64,000 nt of DNA, taken from NCBI GenBank assembly GCA_964019135.1, contig OZ025249.1, positions 6,250,039 through 6,314,038 on the forward strand, in the 5' to 3' direction. A program made the translations under genes and the position numbers. The notes beneath the pieces are model-generated. The model did not search any database, was not told the DNA's origin, and saw only the letters and a program-made list of their open reading frames with translations. The stretch is from Arenicola marina (taxonomy: Eukaryota; Annelida; Polychaeta; Arenicolidae). Shown in pieces: positions 25,268 through 33,188 of this stretch; the first letter of the stretch is position 1, and the number at the start of each line of letters is the position of its first letter.

Positions 25268-25370
25268 ACCATCTTGCGCGAGAAGCAATGAAAAAAATTG
25301 ATATCTTGAAAAATACCCATTGGCGGAGTGCGGGATGGATGTCTTCCGGATGTGACGTCACAATGGCGGA
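25268..25370. promoter_or_regulatory. Candidate TATA-less promoter motif cluster
   Basis: Within about 100 bp there are an AACCATCTTG element (25268-25277, YY1-like on the minus strand), ATTGG (25319-25323, a reversed CCAAT box), CTTCCGG (25343-25349, ETS-type core), the full CRE octamer TGACGTCA (25353-25360) and CAATGGCGGA (25361-25370, YY1-like). ETS, CRE, CCAAT and YY1 motifs co-occurring near start sites is typical of animal housekeeping promoters. The ATG inside CAATGGCGGA meets a stop after three codons. No downstream gene is recognised, so this is a candidate regulatory element only. Confidence 0.35.
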
Positions 25371-25931
25371 GTGAGAAGACGGCCCTTGACCGAGTCAAAA
25401 GGCGTTCTGGATAAACTGAAAGCATCCATCCAGCTCTGTGCTGAAGGCATTGGTGATACTTTATTTACCTCGATATGCTTGCGGACTTCCACAGAGCTGA
25501 TGGCTTGCATCCCTTCCCCATTCCTCAGGAGAGCACGTCCGGTTCGAGCTGTTTGTTCTCGACCGTTTTTTGTTTTTACCCACGACCATTTTTACTCGGG
25601 CATCTAATATAAATCTAAATACAGCTAGTCGTCAAACAAAGTGAGATCCAATAAGTACGATTTATCCGTTGTCTGCGAATTAGTGTATGTGTTTTCTCTT
25701 TTATTCTGGTGATTAGGTATCTGATTCAAGTATACCCGACAGCCGGACAGACCTACGCCCCCGGAGTTTTGCGAATCTCGGGGTAAGGCTGCAGACATCC
25801 TACTATGTCACCCGGCTTTCCCGTGCAGAGGCAGAGTGGTGGTATCCATGCAGACGTGGATGACCCTAATTAATTTAGCTGTTAGCTGCGGGGGTGACTC
25901 AGGATGCCAGTCACGGCCGCCATATTCGGAG

Positions 25932-26206
25932 CTTGCCGTTGGCATTGCCGCAGCGGATGGCAGCTCGCCCTTGGCATTGCCGCGGCGGATGGCAGCTCGC
26001 CCTTGGCATTGCCGCGGCGGATTGCAGCTCGCCCTTGGCATTGCCACGGCGGCTGGCAGCTCGCCGTGGGCATTGCCACGGCGGCTGGCAGCTCGCCGCT
26101 GGCATTGCCACGGCGGCTGGCAGCTCGCCGCTGGCATTGCCGCGGTGGATGGCAGCTCGCCGCTGGCATTGCCGCGGTGGATGGCAGCTCGCCGTTGGCA
26201 TTACGG
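25932..26206. repeat. 32-bp minisatellite, about 9 copies
   Basis: Units have GGCATTGCCGCGGCGGATGG as core; the GGCATTGCC starts at 25941 and 25973 show the 32-bp spacing. GGCATTGCC and GCCGCGGC are short palindromes. Variants alternate between CGGATGG and CGGCTGG. The array stops abruptly at GGCATTACGGAAAC. Confidence 0.93.
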
Positions 26207-26404
26207 AAACTTTCGCTCGGCCCAGCTATGGAATTTTAGACGAAAGCGCACATAAGGGGGTGGGGGAGGATGTCATGGTGGGGTTGGGCGAAGCACCTGA
26301 TCCCATTCTGGTTGAGGGAGCGCAACAAATGACAATTTATTGCCGGGCGCTATAGAGGGGACCATTTGTTGTCTCCTGTGACCACCCTGCCACGCCGTCA
26401 CGTG

Positions 26405-27817
26405 TGAGCTAGGCCAGTGTTGAACCATAAGCTGGGCGTGAGGCCAGACCAGAGTGAGGCCAGGCCAGGGTGAGGCCAGGCCAGCGTGAGGCCAGACCAG
26501 AGTGAGGACAAGCCAGAGTGGAACCGTGCCAGGGTGAGGACAAGCCAGAGTGGAACCATGCCAGGGTGAGGACAAGCCAGAGTAGAACCATGCCAGGGTG
26601 AGGACAAGCCAGAGTGGAACCAAGCCAGGGTGAGGACAAGCCAGAGTGGAACCATGCCAGGGTGAGGACAAACCAGAGTGGAACCATGCCAGGGTGAGGA
26701 CAAGCCAGAGTGGAACCATGCCAGGGTGAGGACAAGCCAGAGTAGAACCATGCCAGGGTGAGGACAAGCCAGAGTGGAACCAAGCCAGGGTGAGGACAAG
26801 CCAGAGTGGAACCATGCCAGGGTGAGGACAAACCAGAGTGGAACCATGCCAGGGTGAGGACAAGCCAGAGTGGAACCATGCCAGGGTGAGGACAAGCCCG
26901 AATGGAACCATGCCAGGGTGAGGACAAGCCAGAGTGGAACCATGCCAGGGTGAGGACAGGCCAGAGTGGAACCAGGCCAGGGTGAGGACAAGCCAGAGTG
27001 GAACTATGCCAGGGTGCGGACAAGCCAGAGTGGGCCCAGGCCAGGGTGGGGCCAAGCCAGAGTGAGGCTAGTCCAGGGTGAGGCCAAGTCATCGTGAGGC
27101 CAGACCCGAGTGAGGCCAGGTCAGATTAAAGCCAGGCCAGGGTGAGGCCAGGCCAACGTGAGGCCAGGCCAGAGCGAGGCCAGGCCAGCGTGATGCCAGG
27201 CCAGAGCGAAGCCAGGCCAGCGTGAGGCCACACCAGCGAGGCCAGGCCAGAGTAAAGCCAGACCAGTGTGAGGCCATGCCAGGGTGAGGCCAAGCCAGAG
27301 TGGAACCATGCCTGGGTGAGGACAAGCTAGAGTGTAACTATGCCAGGGTGAGGATAAGCCAGAGTGGGCCCAGGCCAGGGAGAGGCCAAGCCAGAGTGAG
27401 GCTAGGCCAGGGTGAGGCCAAGTCATCGTGAGGCCAGACCCGAGTGAGGCCAGGTCAGATTAAAGCCAGGCCAGGGTGAGGCCAGGCCAGACTGAAGACA
27501 GGCCAGGGTGCGGCCAGGCCAGAGTGAGGCCAGGCCAGGGTTAGGCCAGGCCAGGGTAAGGCCAGGCCAGCAAGAGGCCAGACCAGCGAGAGGCCAGACC
27601 AGAGTGAGGCCAGGCCAGAGTGGAACCGGGCTAGCGTGAGGCCAGGCTAGGTTGAGGCCAGGTCAGAATGAGGCCAGGCCAGCGTGAGGCCAGGCCAGGG
27701 TAAGGCCAAGCCAGAGTGGAACGGGACCAGGGTGAGGCCAGTCCAGAGGGGAAGCGCCAGGGTGAGGCCAGGCCAGAGTGAGGCCAGGCCAGAGTGAGGC
27801 CAGGCCAGAGTGAGGCC
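26405..27817. repeat. 16-bp minisatellite with 32-bp dimeric higher-order core
   Basis: The basic 16-mer is GTGAGGCCAGGCCAGA-like and dominates both flanks (26440-26510 and about 27060-27817). Between about 26510 and 27040 two diverged 16-mers, AGAGTGGAACCATGCC and AGGGTGAGGACAAGCC, alternate as a homogeneous 32-bp dimer. The right part repeats blocks: TGAGGCTAGTCCAGGGTG near 27062 and TGAGGCTAGGCCAGGGTG near 27397, each followed by the same CAAGTCATCGTGAGGCCAGA stretch. Total about 88 sixteen-base units. The plus strand is purine-rich. Confidence 0.92.
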
Positions 27818-27937
27818 AGGTTTTTTTCATAAAGTGTAGGGGATTTTCCCTGGGGACATGGCTCCTCTCTCCCTCCCTTCTCCCCCATTGACGCGATATC
27901 ATCAACAGTGGTTATAGCGTCCTCGATATACAACTAA

Positions 27938-28462
27938 TACGTCAGCCTGTCATGGGAAGGGAGTTAGCCTGTCATGGGAAGGGAGTTAGCCTGTCATGGG
28001 AAGGGGTTCGCCTGTCATGGGAAGGGAGTTAGCCTGTCATGGGAAGGGAGTTAGCCTCTCATGGGAAGGGAGTTAGCCTGTCATGGGAAGGGAGTTAGCC
28101 TGTCATGGGAAGGGGTTCGCCTGTCATGGGAAGGGAGTTAGCCTGTCATGGGAAGGGAGTTAGCCTGTCATGGGAAGGGGGTTAGTCTGTCATGGGAAGG
28201 GAGTTAGCCTGTCATGGGAAGGGGTTCGCCTGTCATGAGAAGGGAGTTAGCCTGTCATGGGAAGGGAGATAACTGTCATGGGAAGGGGGTTAAGGGGGTT
28301 AGCCTGTCATGGGAAGGGAGTTAGCCTGTCATGGGAAGGGGGTTAGCCTGTCATGGGAAGGGAGTTAGCCTGTCATGGGAAGGGGGTTAGCCTGTCATGG
28401 GAAGGGAGTTAGCTTGTCAGGGGAAGGGGGTTAGACTGTCATGGGAAGGGAGTTAGCCTGTT
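27938..28462. repeat. 22-bp minisatellite with 109-bp higher-order repeat
   Basis: About 23 units with core GTCATGGGAAGGGAGTTAGC. A 21-bp variant unit, AAGGGGTTCG, starts at 28001, 28110 and 28219, a spacing of 109 bp that equals four 22-bp and one 21-bp unit. Degenerate units at 28260-28300 and after 28460 mark decay at the right end. Confidence 0.93.
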
Positions 28463-28627
28463 AGATGACGGCTGTTAGCTCACATAAGAGGCGTTATCTC
28501 TCATGTCCCGTTATATGCCGTGTTAGCCCGTCATAAACGTGGTTAGCCCTTCCCATGAAGGGAGTTATCCTGATATCTCACCAGTGTCTGCCTACTTAGT
28601 TTATTTTTTACAAGACAATTTTTCCAG

Positions 28628-28676
28628 GCTGTGTCAGAGGTGTGTCTGGTCGATGGCAGTGGAGAGTGTCGTCCCG
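28628..28676 (+). other. Possible 49-bp internal exon (splice signals only)
   Basis: A pyrimidine-rich stretch ending TTTTTCCAG (AG at 28626-28627) precedes the segment, and it is followed directly by the canonical donor GTAAGTG at 28677-28683. This is splice-signal evidence only; no recognisable protein sequence and no flanking exons were found, so chance is quite possible. Confidence 0.15.
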
Positions 28677-29170
28677 GTAAGTGTAGGCCTCGGACCCGAC
28701 CGCGGAGTAAGAACAGGCAAGGCGGCCGCTGGCAAATGGCAAATCTGCGTCACGGTCACATGTTTTGTCTTCACTTTCCACCTAATCATTATTGCCACTG
28801 AGAGCGGAATGTCAGCCTTTCAACAAGGAAAACTACTGATCTCATTCTGAGACCCTTCAAAATGGATGACTGGCAAACCTGAGCAGTCAGGCGGTTGTCT
28901 TAGGACCTCGTTGTGGCTTCAGCTAGCACGCCTTCTGCCTGTCATTCGAAGCGAATTTCGTAATATTTCATACACAACGCTGTTCTCTGACGTCATGTTA
29001 TTAGGCAGGAGAGGGGCAGGTGGCGGGGGGGGGGGACCTGAGATTTGACTTCCGGTGTTAATTCAAGGAACACCAATGTTTACTTGAACTGAGGGGAAGG
29101 CAGATCTAGCCATGACAGCCTTGTGTCAACTTGGGTTATCGCATATTACCACCTGAGCCAGGGAGGCTGC

Positions 29171-29234
29171 CGTGGGGGAACCCACGACCTGTTGATCTGC
29201 AGCTCAGCCTGCTCACGAACTGAGCTAGGAAGGG
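29171..29234 (-). other. Degenerate tRNA-like sequence, probably SINE head or tRNA pseudogene
   Basis: On the minus strand an A-box-like TAGCTCAGTTCGTGAGC (29227-29211) is followed at canonical tRNA distance (45 nt from T8 to the T arm) by GGTCGTGGGTTCCCCCACG (29189-29171). This resembles the T arm and B box, but the T loop has only four bases (TTCC), three too few. The upstream seven bases CCCTTCC do not pair with the sequence after the T arm, so no acceptor stem forms. It is therefore not a working tRNA. A tRNA-derived SINE is the favoured reading; its 3' extent (possibly to about 29045) cannot be defined without other copies. Confidence 0.45.
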
Positions 29235-29830
29235 TGGAACATGCATAAAAAGACAACAATCAACTGGTTGTGAAACAGATATCCCTGCTGCTCGCATCCT
29301 GATATTAACACCCGCCACACGACCTTGGTAGCAGCAAAGAGTGTTCTGTTGATGACGTGTCGCGGGTCATAAACACCATATAATGGCCCAGCTCCACAAC
29401 CCAATTTGGTGATTATGCTGCAATCTCGTAGACCGTCGACAGATCCGAGAAAACGTCACGTGACACTCACAGTCGTCAACGCAACGTGGTTAAGGTCAAA
29501 TGTTCTTCCTGCACTGCACGGAATGTATGAAGCCGGCTTTGTCCTTGACAATTGGCCGAATGTGCCTTGCTGGCGATCTTCCAATTTAGATATTTCCACT
29601 TGGTTACTGACAATTTTTTCCGGCATAGGAGCCAACATGTAAAATGGCAGTCATGGCAGTAAAAGATATGAATAGTCGAAGCTCGCCCATGTCATCAAAC
29701 ACGATCGTACCTTTTATTGTAGCCGGAAGGCATTATTTCATGTGGGTTGTATGTCACGACTATAACAAGACATAACAGTCAAAGTTTTACGCGAAAAAAA
29801 GCGAAACCTTAGTATTGGTACTGTATCATC

Positions 29831-30136
29831 TTAGTCACGAACTGACATCCCGTTTGTCAGTCTTTTCTTCTTCTGAACCACGCCCCGGGTCCAGCGCGGC
29901 AACGAGGACCCGTTCGGGGCACACACACAAAAACGTGATTCTATTCCTCTTCTGTTCCTCTCGTTGATGGTGACCACCTGTAAGTCCAGCAAAGTGACGT
30001 TACCTATCGCGTGTTGTCTGAGGTACGCGGTCTGGCACGCGCTCTCCGTAAGCAGCTCTGCTGCTCTGGGATAACAGACCCGGTCTTGTAATGGAAACTC
30101 AAACTCACGCCGCCAAACGGTAAATCTATGATACAA
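29831..30136 (-). other. Unrecognised 101-codon open frame
   Basis: A minus-strand ATG-to-stop frame with balanced, non-repetitive composition, unlike the array frames. It has motifs such as NVTLLDLQVVTINERNRRG in the middle and a basic VVQKKKRL near the C-terminus. No signal peptide, membrane segment or family motif is visible, and no splice context was established. It may be a chance frame, an exon or a decayed mobile-element piece; function unknown. Confidence 0.15.
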
Positions 30137-30157
30137 ATAGACTTATTAAAGGGATGG

Positions 30158-30171
30158 TATATATATATATT

Positions 30172-30206
<35 letters not shown>

Positions 30207-30220
30207 ATACATTTATAAAT
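30158..30220. repeat. AT dinucleotide microsatellite
   Basis: About 60 bp of (TA)n interrupted by TTT at three places. Such tracts are self-complementary and can extrude cruciforms. Confidence 0.93.
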
Positions 30221-30390
30221 AGGCGTACAAGATAACTGAGTGACAACTAAAGCAGTATCTGCAGGCGATTAATGTATACTATTTATGTCTTGCGCTACGA
30301 TAGGATGATATAGCTGGCTCGCCCGCAGCTCGTTCCCTGTATTGTAATAGAATAACACAGAGTTATGTAAGTTGTTGGATAGGGCAAGTT

Positions 30391-30640
30391 TATGGCCGAG
30401 AATACAAGGTTCAAGATTATCAGTGGCGGAAAAACCACATCGCCACTGATAAAAATGTGGCGGAAAACAGCATCGCCACTAATAAAGATGTGGCGGAAAA
30501 ACACATCGCCACTAATGTACATGTGGCGGAAAACACATCGCAAATGAAAAAACATTTGGCGGAAAACATATCGCCAAGCAAAATGGTGAGGCGAAAACAC
30601 ATCGCTAATGACAAATGTAGCGGCAAACACATTGCCACTG
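30391..30640. repeat. Decaying 33-bp minisatellite, about 7 copies
   Basis: GTGGCGG-type starts at 30423, 30457, 30490, 30523 and 30556 give 33-34 bp spacing, followed by more diverged units near 30588 and 30617. A very diverged possible first unit starts near 30391. Good units carry GTGGCG and CGCCAC as an inverted repeat of 6 bp. Divergence rises toward both ends, and the array stops exactly where the candidate target-site duplication of the downstream retroelement begins. Confidence 0.85.
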
Positions 30641-30865
30641 AGAATTAAACGTAATACGCATCTGTGCTAGACAGGCAAATAGTATTGGATACTTATTGAT
30701 ATAGATATAGATACACCGCATTATGCAGTCTACTATGGATATTTATGGAAGGCTGTATGAAAATAGATGTTGCCTTCATACATAGCAGGGAAGGTGAGGG
30801 GACAAACGCCACCGCTGATCAAACGATCAGCCCCCCACCCAAGGGCGCAGCCAAAAAATCCAACA

Positions 30866-31465
30866 GTTCAACTAGATGCTAATTTAACATGGAATGAACA
30901 TATCCAATATATTAAGGGAAAGGTTGCTCGGGGAATAGGTATTTTGGTGAAAGCAAGAAAGCTGTTAAACAGCGACACCCTACGCACCTTGTACTCCAGC
31001 TTTATTTACCCTTACCTTGACTATGCCAACGAAGTTTGGGGCGGTACATGTCATAAATATTTAAAACCTCTCATTACGTTGCAGAAAAGAGCCATTAGAA
31101 TAATATCGGGAGTACCAAGGCTTTCACACACAAAACCACTCTTCTTAAAGTATAATTTGATACCAATTGTTTATCTAAATGAATATAAAATAGTTATAAC
31201 TATGTATAATTACTACCAAGGTACAATTCCCAGGACTATCGCTGATATATTTACTCCAACGTCGCAAGTACACAGTTATAATACAAGGGCGTCTACTCAT
31301 CTGCGGGTACATAAACCAAAGACTACTTTATCTGAGAAGGGAATAAGAACCACGGGTCCCAGGATATTTAATAAATGGCTTGGAAAGGTAAATTTTTGCA
31401 CGTCAAAATACATGTTTAAGAAAGAAGTTAAACGCATTATATTAAACACGGTCACTGTTGAATAG
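30866..31465 (+). pseudogene. C-terminal fragment of LINE reverse transcriptase ORF
   Basis: About 200 codons end at TAG 31463-31465. The conserved block VQLDANLTWNEHI marks the end of the reverse-transcriptase palm (usually preceded by FLG). It is followed by an IGILVKAR helix and the YPYLDYANEVWG motif typical of CR1, L2 and jockey-type LINEs. Next come a QKRAIRII segment, a YNTR motif, and a late TTGPRIFNKWLG block near the C-terminus. All upstream parts (endonuclease, catalytic FADD-type motif) are missing, so no active enzyme can be made. The frame remains intact over these codons, which suggests a fairly young insertion. The frame continues upstream to 30767, but that part is not RT-like. 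The exact LINE clade cannot be fixed by eye. Confidence 0.85.
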
Positions 31466-31478
31466 TCTGTTGCCTTTA

Positions 31479-31480
<2 letters not shown>

Positions 31481-31512
<32 letters not shown>
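31481..31512 (+). repeat. Poly-T tract (32 T) in LINE 3' region
   Basis: An uninterrupted run of 32 T begins 15 bases after the RT stop codon. Confidence 0.95.
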
Positions 31513-31515
<3 letters not shown>

Positions 31516-31805
31516 GTGGCTAGCTGTGCTAGACGTTAATCAACATTCAATGGCTCCTTTACTTTTATGTTTATTTATTTAATTATTTACTTTTGACTTC
31601 TCTTCTCGCTTTCTTTCTTTGTTAGCTTGCTGGCAAATCAATTTCAACTCTAACCACGTTCACCATATACGAGCGAATAAGCCTTTGGCTTCTGCTCTTG
31701 CCACTATAAATGTATTGTAAAGATGTACTCAATGAATGTAATTTGTGTTTTCTTTTGGCAATAAACTGATTATTATTATAAAAAAAAAAACAGAGAATTA
31801 AATGT

Positions 31806-32544
31806 CCACACTTAGAATAGCTTGGAAAGAATTATTTCACCATTTCATTATGGTTCCTCAGCCCTTAGAGCAAATAATCAAACGCGATTAAGGTTTAGTG
31901 ACAGATGTGCAATTAGTTAATTAAGCAGTTAATTATTCGCGTAATTGTCACGGTTAAAAATGATAATGAAAACACAATATTTGGAAAGAGATATGTTTCT
32001 AGTTTTGTACATCCACGTTATGTTTGAGTGTCTTTAAGTAGTGTTGTATCATATTTTGACAACATATTTATGAATGTTAACATCGTAACTTTCGTATGCA
32101 TATTGTCAAACGTATTAGATATAAATAAATGCAGACGAATGGGACTCTATTTAATGTTGTTAACGCAGTTGAATGCATTTGCCGCTTTACGTAAAGTAAA
32201 TGTTTAAATTAGAATTGAGATCCTTGAGGTTGTATTAGACACGCTACGTCCCCGATGGTTTGTGTAGTATTGTAAGACAGGAGCGACCAACCACCCACCC
32301 CCTCCCCCATCCAAGTGAATAGAGATACCCTGCCCGTGTTAGTGGTGGACAGCTGTCAGTTGACGTGGTTTCACTGGAGATACGGGTGTGGGGTGAGGGA
32401 TGATTCATGCAAGAGAAGGGAAGCTTGTGGCAAGAAATAGCACGGAGTGGGCACTACGTATAGTAGAGGGAGGAGATGAGGAGAGAGGGAGGGCGGGTGG
32501 GTCATGCAAATGAGGGAAGCTTGATTGGGCTGCAGCACATCCAT
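31806..32544. other. AT-rich single-copy spacer
   Basis: No gene is recognised. The left part is AT-rich and the right part purine/GC-rich, with a C-rich tract near 32285-32310. Frames are below 65 codons. Confidence 0.55.
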
Positions 32545-33188
32545 ATTAACCATCATTTTGAGCTACGTAACATCACTATCAACCATCGGTTTAAGCTACA
32601 TAACATCCCTCTCCATCCATCGGGGGGTGTGTGTGTGGGGGGGCGGGGCGGTGGTGGTAAATGACATCCTCTCTAACCATCGGTTTGGACTACATAACAT
32701 CCCTCTCCATCCATCAGGGGGTGTGTGTGTGGGGGGGCGGGGCGGTGGTGGTAAATGACATCCTCTCTAACCATCGGTTTGGACTACATAACATCCCTCT
32801 CCATCCATCGGGGGGTGTGTGTGTGGGGGGGCGGGGCGGTGGTGGTAAATGACATCCTCTCTAACCATCGGTTTGGACTACATAACATCCCTCTCCATCC
32901 ATCAGGGGGTGTGTGTGTGGGGGGGAGGGGCGGTGGTGGTAAATGACATCCTCTCTAACCATCGGTTTGGACTACATAACATCCCTCTCCATCCATCGGG
33001 GGGTGTGTGTGGGGGGGGGCGGGGCGGTGGTGGTAAATGACATCCTCTCTAACCATCGGTTTGGACTACATAACATCCCTCTCCATCCATCGGGGGGTGT
33101 GTGTGTGGGGGGGCGGGGCGGTGGTGGTAAATGACATCCTCTCTAACCATCGGTTTGGACTACATAACATCCTTGTCCATGTTTATTT
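32545..33188. repeat. 94-bp minisatellite with G-rich tail, six copies
   Basis: Six units of 94 bp; equivalent bases lie at 32661, 32755, 32849, 32943 and 33037. The left half of each unit carries CCATCGGTTTGGACTACATA. The right half is a G-rich tail of GT repeats and G runs ending GGGGCGGTGGTGGTAAATG. The first unit is preceded by two shorter, tail-less copies of the left half (32545-32610), which look like the ancestral form, and the last unit ends without a tail. Units differ at few bases (CATCAGGG against CATCGGGG; GAGGGGCGG near 32927). Confidence 0.92.

Larger units (their letters stand above)
23856..25931. other. Single-copy island with promoter-like motifs and hairpins
   Basis: This is one of the longest non-repetitive stretches, at about 2.1 kb. 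No protein family is recognisable and frames are under 110 codons. It contains two strong hairpins (23908-23937 and 24002-24034, the second overlapping AATAAA), two complete CRE octamers TGACGTCA (24115-24122 and 25353-25360), and a cluster of promoter-type motifs near 25268-25370, all listed separately. Confidence 0.55.
28463..30157. other. Single-copy island, about 1.7 kb
   Basis: No gene is firmly recognised. Notable items are a short exon-like segment (28628-28676), a CRE octamer at 28988-28995, a run of 11 G at 29025-29035, an ETS-type ACTTCCGG at 29048-29055, a tRNA-like sequence at 29171-29234, and a 101-codon minus-strand frame at 29831-30136. Confidence 0.55.
30653..31790 (+). mobile_element. 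5'-truncated non-LTR retrotransposon (LINE, CR1/L2/jockey-like)
   Basis: The body contains the C-terminal part of a LINE reverse transcriptase ORF (from about 30866 to the TAG at 31463-31465) and a 3' region of about 325 bp. The end has a poly(A) signal AATAAA at 31760-31765 and an A tail at 31780-31790. A 13-bp near-direct repeat, GAGAATTAAACGT at 30640-30652 and GAGAATTAAATGT at 31793-31805 (12 of 13 identical), flanks the segment and is a candidate target-site duplication. If it is real the insertion runs from 30653 to 31790; the first 210 bp have no recognised RT similarity and could be rearranged. Otherwise the truncation point is about 30860. A run of 32 T (31481-31512) follows the stop codon closely. 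Confidence 0.8.

Noticed and set aside
25371..25607. 78-codon frame directly after the CRE-containing cluster
   Set aside because: It needs a GTG start; the nearby ATG at 25363 stops after three codons. No domain features.
28539..28850. 103-codon plus frame near the exon-like segment
   Set aside because: It reads through the candidate acceptor and donor sites, has no recognised motif, and length is within chance.
30457..30648. 63-codon frame in the decaying 33-bp array
   Set aside because: A product of repeats of length divisible by three; it starts at a non-ATG codon.
32545..33188. CRISPR or repeat-spacer arrangement in the 94-bp array
   Set aside because: The whole 94-bp unit is repeated, including the supposed spacer.
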